Assembly (NCBI RefSeq): GCF_026790145.1
Contig: NZ_JALAMS010000002.1
Coordinates: 1 to 64,000 of the forward strand
Origin: Bacillus_I endophytica_A
Lineage (GTDB): Bacteria > Bacillota > Bacilli > Bacillales > Bacillaceae_H
Direction of reading: 5' to 3'
DNA: 64,000 nt
The notes under the pieces are model-generated. The model did not search any database. It was not told the origin of the DNA and saw only the letters and a program-made list of their open reading frames with translations. A program made the position numbers and the translations under genes. Below, one piece after another: positions 17,974-26,826 of this stretch (the stretch's first letter is position 1; every line of letters starts with the position of its first letter).

Positions 17974-18168
17974 TCTGATCCGGCCGACTTAGTCAATGCT
18001 GCAATTGCAGAATTAATAAGACTACAATACGAATTACCCGTCTATAATACCTTAAAAGATGCAGCAAATGATGTTCAAAATAAATTATATCGTGCCATCT
18101 ATCATCAGATTGACCATGCACTAAATGATGAACAAAAAACAATAATAGTGCCGCTGTTAGTAAAGTAA
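17974..18168 (+). pseudogene. Tn3-family transposase (TnpA) internal fragment
   Basis: An uninterrupted reading of about 64 residues with no start codon. It contains DPADLVNAAIAELIRLQYEL, then PVYNTL and NKLYRAIYHQI, which match the N-terminal DUF4158 region of Tn3-family transposases. It begins after a stop at 17971 and ends at a TAA within the following tetR remnant. No terminal inverted repeats or resolvase gene were seen, so this is a scar. Confidence 0.7.
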
Positions 18169-18608
18169 CATTATTTAATTATTACAATACAAAAGATAAT
18201 TTAATTAATACCACGATTCATAATTCATTTGCCTCTGTCCTAGAAGAATATGAACGTTTGATTGAAAGTGATTTATCATTTGAGCAAACATATATGGAAC
18301 TCACGCAATATAAAATAAAAAAAATCCAAAGTATGACATCCATGTTTTTTCATAATGTGATGCAGCAATTTGCAAGCGATCCGACTTTTTTTAATAAGGA
18401 TGCACAAGAAACAAGTGATAGATTGGTTTTAAGAATGTTTCAAAAAGGGCGTAAAGAAGGAAAAATTAATCCCGCATATTCTGATGAGGTTTTACTGATG
18501 TTAATGCATATTTTTACGGAGGGATTGAAAAGTCAAGCGATTAATACTGAGAATTTGATAAAATATGGCCCTCAAATTACTCAAATGTTTTTGAATGGCT
18601 TGCGTTAA
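18141..18608 (+). pseudogene. TetR-family regulator lacking its N-terminus
   Basis: The reading frame resumes in mid helix-turn-helix, AAVSKVTLFNYYNTKDNLI from about 18150, and runs through a TetR-type ligand domain to a normal stop at 18608. The first 30 or so residues are missing and are replaced by the Tn3 transposase fragment, read in another frame. A 116-residue piece from an internal ATG at 18258 could still be made, but it would lack DNA-binding ability. Confidence 0.75.
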
Positions 18609-18735
18609 AGTAAACTTGACAAATTGAACAAATTATTTGATATATGTAAAAAAAATTAACATTTTTCAGGGCGAATATAATAACTATTGCTGCTTGTTTA
18701 GCTAAACAAGCTAATAGAAGCTCTCTTATTCCATT

Positions 18736-18757
18736 AAAGGGCGCTTTTCTAGAATAA
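18736..18757 (+). repeat. short dispersed GGCGC repeat, copy 1
   Basis: AAAGGGCGCTTTTCTAGAAT plus AA matches 35086-35107 at 19 of 22 positions and resembles 35131-35151. All are in intergenic DNA. Confidence 0.45.
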
Positions 18758-18768
18758 ATAATTATTTA

Positions 18769-18798
18769 TAGACTGAACGGTAAAAACCGATCAGTCTA
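18769..18798 (+). terminator. terminator after the tetR remnant
   Basis: The stem TAGACTGA with TCAGTCTA plus an inner CGGT/ACCG pair, followed by TTTTT. Confidence 0.65.
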
Positions 18799-19148
18799 TT
18801 TTTATCAATAAGCTACACCCTATTGATAATATCTTGGTTCCTTAATATGAGCTTGATATATTCTCTAAACGTTTTTCAAGATGAAAATTCATTAAAGGTA
18901 ATACACACAAAAACCTCAACATATTTTCTGCATTCCTCTTCCCTAACCTTTATTCTTAATAATAAAAAAAATTGCCTTTTCTCCCATTAAAATTTTTATT
19001 CTTTGTGATTTCAGGAAGTATATCAGAACACTACATACTCATACTATAAAGAACTGATGTAAACAATAACCTTTCTCTTGATCGCATTCTGGGAGAAACG
19101 CTCTTCGTTAAAATATCCTATAACCATTTAATCGCAAATGAGGGAACA

Positions 19149-19388
19149 ATGATGAAAATATTAGCAATCACACTTATCGTTCTTCTATTATCTATTTTAA
19201 ACCTTTTATTTATGGATTTTCTCTTAGGTTTTGATTTTTCTGAGTCAGTATTACACCTTCTAAATCCATTTTGGGTCATAAGCAGCGCAGAGTATGTCAT
19301 GCTAGCAGGACTTTTTTTACTTGTTATTGGACAGCAAATCTATACAATCGTGAAAAAAAGAACGAATAAACAAGATGAATCTAATTAG
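19149..19388 (+). CDS. small two-TMS membrane protein, hypothetical
   Basis: A 79-residue protein with two hydrophobic segments (about residues 2-24 and 44-66) and a charged C-terminus, KKRTNKQDESN. GAGGGAAC precedes two adjacent ATG codons. Its last bases overlap the end of the convergent germination permease gene. Similar small membrane proteins accompany some germination operons, but a link here is only suggested by position. Confidence 0.6.
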   Translation: MMKILAITLIVLLLSILNLLFMDFLLGFDFSESVLHLLNPFWVISSAEYVMLAGLFLLVIGQQIYTIVKKRTNKQDESN

Positions 19389-20484
19389 CTTTTCTCTTTA
19401 AGATATTTCGTATCATAGAAATAAGGAATAACACTAAAGGGAGAATGATTAAAAGCGGCATGGAGAGATATTTAAGCACTACATCCAATCCTTCTTCCAT
19501 GTGCTCAGAAAAACTAGAAGCTATTGTCATGGATAAAAAAATGGCCACAATTCCTATCGGAAGAATAATGGGTTTGTGACTTTCCAATTTAAATAAGTCA
19601 ACAATTCCTATCATAGCACCGTACAAAAGAACAGAGGCTTTAAAGAAAACGGTCATTAGTAAAGTAAAAACCACGATGGCATCTAGTCTTTCAATAAAAT
19701 TCAACAAATTGACCTTTCCAATCGTAGCTAATGTAGGAAACGTAGATCTCTCCATTACATTTATACCAAGTGCAGCCATATTCAAAACAGCTGTCCAACT
19801 TAAAACAAGACCGCTTGAGATAACAGAAAGCACCCACACTCTCTTTACTAATTCGGGCCGATTTAAATAAGGTAATAGCATCGTAAACACCAACATTTCA
19901 CCAAATGGAAAAATCATCGTGAAAGAGACCGTTGTCGTTAGAATAGGCCTCCAACCATGTTCTAAAAAAGGCCGTACCTGTTCAAAATCAATATCCCCTG
20001 ATACAAGCACAAAGAAGTTTGCTGCAATTCCAAGTAAAAGTAAAATAACAATAAATACTTCTCCTGTTCTCCCTATAACTTCAATCCCTAAATGAATGAT
20101 ATAACAAATTACTAAAACAAGGGTGAGGTTAATTGCTAGTAGCGGTGTTCTTGGCAAAGTGGAGGAAAGAAGCAAATCACCAAAATCACGTATGTTCCTA
20201 GCCGCTATGTACAAAAAAAGTAAGCAATATATCAGTCCTAATCCCCAACCAATGTATTTTCCTACGATTTTTCTGATACATGCTGTAAAGGGAAGGTTAG
20301 GATATTGACGAAATAATAGATAGTAAATGAAGAATAAGAAGATTCCTCCACCCATTCCTAAAAGAATAGAGAACCAAGCGTCTTTCTTTGCTGTAATTCC
20401 ATAACTAACAATTAAAGCAGTACCTAAGTTAAAAATAAACATTAAAGCAAAGAGTTGAATAACGCTTATTTTTGCTTTCTCCAT
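19381..20484 (-). CDS. spore germination receptor B subunit (GerAB-family permease), second copy
   Basis: A 367-residue integral membrane protein of the endospore germination permease family (APC/LeuT fold, about ten TMS). It begins MEKAKISVIQLF and carries the family segment FPFGEMLVFTMLLPYLN near residue 190. B subunits of GerA-type receptors bind the germinant in the spore inner membrane. It is very similar throughout to the next gene upstream, so it is a tandem duplicate. The ATG follows AGAAAGGAGCC. It is the last gene of the operon. Confidence 0.9.
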   Translation of the reverse strand: MEKAKISVIQLFALMFIFNLGTALIVSYGITAKKDAWFSILLGMGGGIFLFFIYYLLFRQYPNLPFTACIRKIVGKYIGWGLGLIYCLLFLYIAARNIRDFGDLLLSSTLPRTPLLAINLTLVLVICYIIHLGIEVIGRTGEVFIVILLLLGIAANFFVLVSGDIDFEQVRPFLEHGWRPILTTTVSFTMIFPFGEMLVFTMLLPYLNRPELVKRVWVLSVISSGLVLSWTAVLNMAALGINVMERSTFPTLATIGKVNLLNFIERLDAIVVFTLLMTVFFKASVLLYGAMIGIVDLFKLESHKPIILPIGIVAIFLSMTIASSFSEHMEEGLDVVLKYLSMPLLIILPLVLFLISMIRNILKRKAN

Positions 20485-20541
20485 TTTTTAGGCTCCTTTC
20501 TATGATAGAGCTAGTTATTTGCTCATCCTCTTTCCTACAGT

Positions 20542-21639
20542 CTAATGTTTTTTCCTCTTTATACACTGACGAACCATTAGCACAGCTAACATAATAAAAG
20601 GAATAAGGATGAATAAGACTATACCCATATATTGATTAATAACACCTTCTTCCGTCTGTTCCGAAAAACTTGAAGACATTGCAAGAGATAAAAAAATAAC
20701 AATGGTTCCAATTGGTAAAAGAATGTGATTGTAGTTATCTACTTTGAATAAATTGGCTATTCCGATAACCCCTCCATATAAATAAATAGAGGCTTTAAAA
20801 AACACGGTAATTAATAAAGTAAAGACGACAATCGCGTCCATCCTTTCAATAAACTCAAGCAAATTGACCTTTCCTACCGCCATTAATAACGGAAAAGTTG
20901 ATCTTTTCATGGCCCTTAAACCAAGAACACATATATTTAGTATGACAGTCCAGCCTAAAATCAATCCACTTGAAATAACAGCTAATAGCCATACTCTCTT
21001 CACTAATTGTGGCCGATTTAAATATGGCAGAAGCATCGTAAAAACAAGCATCTCACCGAATGGAAAAGTAATAAGGGTTGGAAAAGTTGTACTCATAATC
21101 GGCTTCCAGCCATGTTCAAGGACAGGACGTATACGCTCGAAATCTACATCTCCTGATACAAGCACTAAGAAGTTCCCTGATGCTCCGAGCACTACCAGTA
21201 TGACAATAAATACTTCTGCTGATCTTCCTAATACTTCTACTCCTAAATGAATGACATAACAAATAACAAGGATAAACGTGAGATTAATGGCCAGTAACGG
21301 CGTTTCTGTCAAAGTGGAGGAAATAATTAAATCTCCAAATTCACGTACATTTCTTCCGCAAATATAGAGAAAAAAGAGACAGTATACTAGGCCAAGCACC
21401 CAGCCTAAATATTTACCAAATATCTTCCTAATATATTCAGTGAACAACAAATGAGAATATTGACGAAAGGGATAATAGTAAATGAAGAATACAGCTACTC
21501 CTCCACATATGGCTAGAAGAATAGCTAACCATGCATCTTTCCCAGCCGTAGCACCATAACTGATCACTACCGCTGTTCCCATATTAAAAATAAGCATAAG
21601 GGAAAATAGCTGAATAACACTTATTTTTGCCTTCTCCAT
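20542..21639 (-). CDS. spore germination receptor B subunit (GerAB-family permease), first copy
   Basis: A 365-residue GerAB-type permease with the same architecture and the same FPFGEMLVFTMLLPYLN block as its neighbour. The start is set at 21639, behind AAGGGAGTGATAGAA, giving MEKAKISVIQLF exactly as in the second copy; an ATG eight codons upstream lacks a ribosome site. Two B genes after one A and one C gene suggest the receptor can be built with alternative germinant-binding subunits. Confidence 0.9.
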   Translation of the reverse strand: MEKAKISVIQLFSLMLIFNMGTAVVISYGATAGKDAWLAILLAICGGVAVFFIYYYPFRQYSHLLFTEYIRKIFGKYLGWVLGLVYCLFFLYICGRNVREFGDLIISSTLTETPLLAINLTFILVICYVIHLGVEVLGRSAEVFIVILVVLGASGNFLVLVSGDVDFERIRPVLEHGWKPIMSTTFPTLITFPFGEMLVFTMLLPYLNRPQLVKRVWLLAVISSGLILGWTVILNICVLGLRAMKRSTFPLLMAVGKVNLLEFIERMDAIVVFTLLITVFFKASIYLYGGVIGIANLFKVDNYNHILLPIGTIVIFLSLAMSSSFSEQTEEGVINQYMGIVLFILIPFIMLAVLMVRQCIKRKKH

Positions 21640-21679
21640 TTCTATCACTCCCTTCTTTGCCATTTCGCACTTACTCCTA

Positions 21680-22876
21680 TTAAGATCTCGTAATCAGACC
21701 TGTTCGACGAATAATAGCCTGCACATTCACATGGACTTCTGTCTGTGGGAAGATCTCCTTTTGCCATGAGGACTCTATATTTTTCCATACATGTTTATTC
21801 GCAATATTAATTTGTTCACCAAAATTAAAAATATCACTTTTTTGTTTTTGAGCTTTTTCGACTGTTAAAAGGATTTCTTTCTTTATTTCTTCCTCTACTT
21901 CTTCATCTAACTTTGCTAGTACTTTTGATTTCCCAAGGTCTTTAGCACAATTATTTTCTAGCACTAATCCTTCTGCATGAACATCAACATAGATAATGGG
22001 TTTTTGATGTTTAAATTTCACATGAACGTTCGACTTTGCCCGGGAGATTTCAATGGCAATCGCATCTTTCGCTTTTCCACAGTCAAGGTTTAAAACGGTA
22101 GTCTTCATTTCATTCATCACCCATGTCACTCCACGGGCATCATCACCATTAAGCCATTTTTTTAATTTGCCATCTTTAAAAAGAGCAAGACCTTTTATTT
22201 CAATTCTCGCGCTTGGGTCAATCTGTTGTATATTTGTTATCGCATTTCCCTCGCTAGCTTTCCCTTCGACTTGTACTCCTGTAACACTTAAACTCCCTTG
22301 TTCTAAGCCTTGGATAACTTGGTCAGCACGTGTACTTTTATAGACACCCCACTCTTTTTCGGAGTATTTCAAGGTCTCTGAAATCTTAGTAGAAGGGATA
22401 TCTTCTAACGGTGTTGCTACTTCTAACGTTCTTTTGGCTGTTGCATTCCCTTTTGTAATTAGAACAGGAAAAAGAACGCGAAACTGAGCATCTCGTTCAA
22501 TAACATCAAACAATTCTTTAATCCCATCTTTCGCTACTTTTTCATTAATAATCATTACTTGAAGATGAGGAAAAAAGAGCTCGCCAGGCGCTTTTGTGGA
22601 GATTTTCCGAAGCGTTTCTGAAAGAGTACTTCCCCTCTCTGTGAATGTAGTTACAGGAGAAGCTTGGACTTTTCCGCCTTGTTGGCCCCCCGCAATTTGA
22701 GAAGGATTAGTGATTTGGACCGTAACTTCGTATCTGTTCTTTATTTTGTCACTACCTTTGTCAATTGCCAGTCCTGATACAATACTCAACTTCTGTAGTT
22801 CTTCACGATCCCAGCAGCCAGATAATAAAGATAAACAAACGAAAAGAAGAAGAAATCTTACTAGCTTATGTCTCAT
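21680..22876 (-). CDS. spore germination receptor C subunit lipoprotein (GerAC family)
   Basis: A 398-residue lipoprotein. It has a signal peptide with lipobox LLSGC (Cys at residue 21), then the family N-terminus WDREELQKLSIVSGLAIDKG. The C-terminal half is the usual three-domain GerAC fold. It anchors to the outer face of the spore inner membrane and is needed for receptor function. Its start overlaps the A-subunit gene by 11 bp, indicating translational coupling. Confidence 0.92.
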   Translation of the reverse strand: MRHKLVRFLLLFVCLSLLSGCWDREELQKLSIVSGLAIDKGSDKIKNRYEVTVQITNPSQIAGGQQGGKVQASPVTTFTERGSTLSETLRKISTKAPGELFFPHLQVMIINEKVAKDGIKELFDVIERDAQFRVLFPVLITKGNATAKRTLEVATPLEDIPSTKISETLKYSEKEWGVYKSTRADQVIQGLEQGSLSVTGVQVEGKASEGNAITNIQQIDPSARIEIKGLALFKDGKLKKWLNGDDARGVTWVMNEMKTTVLNLDCGKAKDAIAIEISRAKSNVHVKFKHQKPIIYVDVHAEGLVLENNCAKDLGKSKVLAKLDEEVEEEIKKEILLTVEKAQKQKSDIFNFGEQINIANKHVWKNIESSWQKEIFPQTEVHVNVQAIIRRTGLITRS

Positions 22877-24515
22877 TAGGATCCCTCTTTGATTCTTGAT
22901 TTTTCATAGGTCCTTCTCTCTTTGAAGGGCCCCGATCTTGGTTATGATCTACTCTTTTGGTCTTGACTTGACTAATTAGACGGGGGCGTTTAGATAAAAA
23001 TGGTAAGGGCCATCGAATAATGGTATCTTTTTGATCAGCTAGCACGATAGGAGCAAAAGGAGTTAAGTAAGGAATACCAAATGAACGCAAACTACACGTG
23101 TGGGCAACTAACACAATAACCCCTAATCCAATTCCATAAAGTCCAAAAAAGCTTGCCATAATCATCATCCCAAAGCGAAGCAACCTTGTCGCATCTGTCA
23201 TCGCATAATGAGGAATTGTAAAACTAGCGATAGCCGTTGCAGCTACAACAATAACCATTGCACTTGAAACAATACCAGCTGAAACCGCTGCTTCCCCTAA
23301 TACAAGAGCTCCTACGATAGAAACAGCCTGACCTACAGGACGAGGCATCCGAATTCCTGCTTCCCGTAATACTTCAAAAGTAAATTCCATTAATAGTGCT
23401 TCTATAATAATCGGAAAAGGAATGTTTTGCCGCTGTGCAGCTAAATTAACTAACAAAGGAGTTGGAATCAATTCAGGATGAAAGGAAATAAAGGCAACAA
23501 ACAACGATGGACCTAGAAGAGTAATTAAAAAAGAAGTGATTCTCAGTAATCGTAAAAAACTAGCCATTGTCCATCGTAAATAATAGTCTTCTGCTGTTTG
23601 AAAGAATTGATTCCAAGTCGCAGGCACGATAAGAGGAATTGGTGTTTCATTAACAAAGATGACAATTCGGCCTTCTAGTAAATTACCTGCGACTACGTCT
23701 GGTCGTTCTGTAGCAAAAATGGTTGGCCATGGTGTCCATGTTTCATCTGAAATCCACTCTTCAACTGTATTAGAACCATATACTTCATCAACTTTAATTT
23801 TATGGAGTCTTTCTTTAACCTCCGTAAGCAATTTATCATTTACAATTCCTTTTACATACATAATCCCAATTGTTGTTTGGGTAATCTCCCCTAATTCCAT
23901 TGTCTCTAACCAGAGATTAGGGCTTTTAATTCGGCGACGGACCATTGCTGTATTACTAATGAGTGACTCCGTAAAGCTATCTCTAGGTCCTCTTACTGAA
24001 GATTCAGCAACAGGTTCTGAAATAGCCCGGAGATCTCCTCCTTGTACAGCGCAAGTAAACCCCTGATTCCACCCATCAATTAAAACAATCGTTTCTCCTG
24101 ATAATAAAGAAAAAAATAGTTTGTTCCAGTCCACTACATCGTTTACATGTGTGATGGTTAGCATGTGTTCTTTTATGTATGCTCCTACTTGGTTTGGTAA
24201 AGAGAAATCTTCTTCTTCAGCTAGGTTTGCGTTACTCATGAGCTGTTTAATAATACCTCTTCCCAAGATTTCCTTATCTGTTAAGCCATTTATATAAATA
24301 GAAGCCACCTTACGAACAAAAGGTTTCCCCATCGTAAAGTTCCTAACCACTACATCCTCGCTTTTCCCAAAAGTTTCCTGTATCTTTTTTAAATTCTCTT
24401 CTAAAGAAGACTTAAGCGCCTCCTCATTTGAAGCAACCTCTGTTTCTTCATAGTAAGGAGCCTCTTTTTTTGACTTTCTTTGTTTTTTTGTTAGACGTTT
24501 CCATCCACTGTTCAT
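22866..24515 (-). CDS. spore germination receptor A subunit (GerAA family)
   Basis: A 549-residue GerA-family protein. A large hydrophilic N-terminal domain (residues 1-290, with SGETIVLIDGW and RGPRDSFTESLISNTAMVRR) is followed by about five TMS (from FLRLLRITSFLITLLGPS) and a basic tail (KTKRVDHNQDRGPSKREGP). GGAGGGGCATAAGAC precedes the ATG. It opens the operon A-C-B-B. Such operons are expressed in the forespore under sigma G; I could not identify a clear sigma G promoter by eye. Confidence 0.93.
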   Translation of the reverse strand: MNSGWKRLTKKQRKSKKEAPYYEETEVASNEEALKSSLEENLKKIQETFGKSEDVVVRNFTMGKPFVRKVASIYINGLTDKEILGRGIIKQLMSNANLAEEEDFSLPNQVGAYIKEHMLTITHVNDVVDWNKLFFSLLSGETIVLIDGWNQGFTCAVQGGDLRAISEPVAESSVRGPRDSFTESLISNTAMVRRRIKSPNLWLETMELGEITQTTIGIMYVKGIVNDKLLTEVKERLHKIKVDEVYGSNTVEEWISDETWTPWPTIFATERPDVVAGNLLEGRIVIFVNETPIPLIVPATWNQFFQTAEDYYLRWTMASFLRLLRITSFLITLLGPSLFVAFISFHPELIPTPLLVNLAAQRQNIPFPIIIEALLMEFTFEVLREAGIRMPRPVGQAVSIVGALVLGEAAVSAGIVSSAMVIVVAATAIASFTIPHYAMTDATRLLRFGMMIMASFFGLYGIGLGVIVLVAHTCSLRSFGIPYLTPFAPIVLADQKDTIIRWPLPFLSKRPRLISQVKTKRVDHNQDRGPSKREGPMKNQESKRDPNET

Positions 24516-24648
24516 GTCTTATGCCCCTCCAAGTGCCACCGAATGAAGAGCTCGATGTTTTCTGCTATCATTAATTGATAATTTTTCCTGAATTTGATTT
24601 TTTATACCCCTTTCTTGTTTATGAACGTGACTGTTGTTATGTAATGAC

Positions 24649-24684
24649 AAAAGCCCTCAATCACTTTAGTAATTGAGGGCTTTT
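24649..24684 (-). terminator. terminator of the 46-residue gene
   Basis: A 13-bp stem, AAAAGCCCTCAAT with ATTGAGGGCTTTT. It lies between the small gene and the germination operon, on the minus strand. Confidence 0.8.
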
Positions 24685-24693
24685 ATAAATTCT

Positions 24694-24834
24694 TTATTTA
24701 CGCTTAAAACGCATCTTTGTGCGTTCTGTGATCTCGTCTGCAAATTCCCCGTTTACCATTTTTCCACTTCGAGGTGTTTGGGATAATTTTGCTTTGTTTT
24801 TATGTTTATTGTTTCTTGACTGTCCTCTTGTCAT
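24694..24834 (-). CDS. small basic hydrophilic protein (possible YfhD-like spore-former protein)
   Basis: A 46-residue, very basic protein starting MTRGQSRNNKHKNKAKLSQT and ending MRFKRK. AAAGGGGGGATATCACC lies ahead of the ATG and a terminator follows the stop. The N-terminal run rich in N, K and LSQTP recalls the short Bacillus protein YfhD from memory; this is only a resemblance. Its placement upstream of a germination operon fits a spore-related small protein. Confidence 0.6.
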   Translation of the reverse strand: MTRGQSRNNKHKNKAKLSQTPRSGKMVNGEFADEITERTKMRFKRK

Positions 24835-25177
24835 GGTGATATCCCCCCTTTTTTTAAAAAGCAAAAAACGTAAAAAAACGGCTTTTTTATGTTTCTGCTC
24901 TATTTAAAGTATAAGGAAAAGAGGTTGATTATAATCTGTATTTTTAATTCCTATTGTGTTTTAAAATACCGTTTTTTATTTTTATATTTTTCTTTTAGAA
25001 CATAGTTTATTTAAATGATATTTTGTTCTTTCAGTTAAAAAGAATAACTCTTCATCGCTCGTGCACACTATAAAAGATATTTTGTATATCAAATCTATCC
25101 GTCCGAAAATCCCTTCTTTGTTAAGCTTTTTTTATCCAGATTAGATCATGAAAAAACATTATTAGAAAGGAAAAAAT
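24835..25177. other. intergenic region without a gene
   Basis: About 340 bp, AT-rich, holding divergent promoter space for the 46-residue gene and the broken membrane-protein gene. It contains one copy of a 30-bp repeat (24986-25015). Confidence 0.6.
24986..25015 (+). repeat. 30-bp dispersed repeat, copy 1
   Basis: Matches 26625-26654 at 29 of 30 positions (the difference is TTAGAACAT versus TTAGCACAT). Both copies are intergenic and in the same orientation. Confidence 0.6.
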
Positions 25178-25723
25178 ATGGCTAACAAAACCTCCATCTA
25201 TAACAACTATTTTGAAAAACAAAATGATTTAAATCATGAAAAGCTACAGATTTGGCTTGATTATACCGTTTTTAGCTGGAGATGGTGATTAGGCGTCTTT
25301 ATAATCGTTTGTTTAACCGGAATATGGCTGAAATTTAGAAAAAAAGAAAGTACAGACAGACTGTTGTATACAGGGCTTTTTGTTGCTGTTTTAGCTTCTT
25401 TTCTTGATATGGTTGGCGATTTTCTCGGATTGTGGGATTATCGATATGAAGTTTTTCCTTTAACACACAATTATTTTCCTTGGGATCTTTTTCTCTTGCC
25501 TATTTCAGTTATGATTACCTTACAAATTAAGCCCAACATGAACCCCTTTATAAAAGGCATTATTTATGCAGGATTCTCTTCCTTTATTGGTCTCCCTCTC
25601 CTCACATGGCTTGGCATTTATAAACCAATAAAATGGGAATATATCTATTCTTTTCCGATTCTCGTTATAATCTACCTTGCCGCTCATTACATTTCTTTGC
25701 GAAATCAATTTGAGAAAGTATAA
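25178..25723 (+). pseudogene. CBO0543-like membrane protein gene with an in-frame TGA
   Basis: An open frame of 182 codons interrupted only by TGA at 25286-25288 (codon 37). Translation continues on both sides as one protein: FSWRW, then stop, then LGVFIIVCLTGIWLKFRKKE and about five TMS to a normal stop, with the family-like LDMVGDFLGLWDYRYEVFP and WEYIYSFPI. Relatives have Trp-Trp at this spot, so TGG to TGA is the likely change. AGAAAGGAAAAA precedes the ATG. It may be a recent pseudogene or a read error; a shortened protein could start downstream. Confidence 0.7.
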
Positions 25724-25950
25724 CTCTATCTTTTTTCTCCCAACCTAGAAAAGTGGAGCTTATTTCGTTCCTGTTTTCTGGGTTATTCTACATTTTTTAG
25801 TGTGACACCCTACATACACTTTACTCCATTAACCATTCTATTTCGTTTTTCGTTGAATTCTCTTCTTTAGTTATTTTTTGAACATTGATATTGCTCGGTT
25901 GTTATTTATATAATTACTAATCCCCCTTTTTGAAAATCATCTACAAATAG

Positions 25951-25989
25951 AATAAAAAGGAACTTCTCTTGTAGAAGTTCCTTTTTATT
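25951..25989 (-). terminator. terminator of the FMN reductase gene
   Basis: A 17-bp stem, AATAAAAAGGAACTTCT with its complement, and a short loop at the 3' end of the gene; T-rich on both strands. Confidence 0.85.
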
Positions 25990-26552
25990 TAGGCAAGGGG
26001 CGCTTTCTTCTTTTTTATCTCCGTAATAATACTTTCTACTAATAACTCTAAAGAGAGTCTTGTATCTTTATCTATTGCTTCACCTTTTGAATTCAATTTC
26101 GTTCCAACAGATGAAATGACAAGCGTTCCATTTTTCACCATATTAACATTCAGCATTTCTAATGTTTGTAGAAAAGACGCCTGTGCTTTTTCTCCTCCCG
26201 CTACCATAGGAGAAGCCGTAATAACAGCTACAGTCTTATTTAACAGCTGACCTGATGAAACAAGCCAGTCAATTGCATTTTTCAGTACTCCTGGTATGCC
26301 ACGAGCATACTCTGGCGTACAAAAAATAAGGGCATCCGCTTCGTTTAATTCCTGTCTGAACTCCTCGATAACTATTGGTCCTTCTTCATTATCTAAATCC
26401 GGATTAAAATGCGGAAACTCTCCAATCTTATCGTAAATAGAATAGTCAATATCATCTTTGAAAAAAGAAGCTAGATTTTCTAATATGTTCGTATTTATTG
26501 AACTCTCTCTTATGCTTCCTGAAATAGCCACAACTTTTTTACGTTTTCCCAT
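25989..26552 (-). CDS. NADPH-dependent FMN reductase-family flavoprotein
   Basis: A 187-residue flavodoxin-fold protein. It has the FMN phosphate loop ISGSIRESSINTNI near the N-terminus, FCTPEYARGIPGVLKNAIDW near residue 80 and ITASPMVAGG, all hallmarks of the YieF/AzoB-type reductase family. It would reduce flavins, quinones or azo/nitro compounds using NADPH. The ATG at 26552 is chosen because it sets the usual short N-terminus before the loop. A TTG start at 26600 is possible but has no ribosome site. Confidence 0.85.
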   Translation of the reverse strand: MGKRKKVVAISGSIRESSINTNILENLASFFKDDIDYSIYDKIGEFPHFNPDLDNEEGPIVIEEFRQELNEADALIFCTPEYARGIPGVLKNAIDWLVSSGQLLNKTVAVITASPMVAGGEKAQASFLQTLEMLNVNMVKNGTLVISSVGTKLNSKGEAIDKDTRLSLELLVESIITEIKKKKAPLA

Positions 26553-26624
26553 TCTATCATCTCTAGAAACAGAATACTCTTTTCTGGATTTAAAAAGCAA
26601 AGGATTGAATTTATAGTAGTAGTA

Positions 26625-26654
26625 ATTTTTCTTTTAGCACATAGTTTATTTAAA
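26625..26654 (+). repeat. 30-bp dispersed repeat, copy 2
   Basis: The second copy of the element at 24986-25015, 29 of 30 positions identical, about 1.6 kb away. Confidence 0.6.
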
Positions 26655-26788
26655 AAACAAATATAAAAAATGCTCATTTCCAAAAATGAGATAGTATTCA
26701 GAAAGTAACATAAATATTGTGAGTGTTTAATGTTTTGTTTTCTTTAGATATATTTCATTCATTAAGTTCACAAAGTGAATTAATAATG

Positions 26789-26826
26789 AAAAAAGTGTTT
26801 CTCTCCTATTAAAGAAACACTTTTTT
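26789..26826 (-). terminator. terminator of the P-loop/GrpB gene pair
   Basis: A 14-bp stem, AAAAAAGTGTTTCT with AGAAACACTTTTTT, overlapping the stop codon of the P-loop gene. Confidence 0.85.

Larger units (their letters stand above)
18609..19148. other. intergenic region without a recognisable gene
   Basis: About 540 bp of AT-rich sequence. It contains the terminator at 18769-18798 and one copy of a short GGCGC repeat (18736-18757). I see no convincing start signal or conserved frame. Confidence 0.6.

Noticed and set aside
23659..24066. 135-codon plus-strand frame inside the germination A-subunit gene
   Set aside because: Exact antisense of a well-conserved GerAA gene; no start signal.
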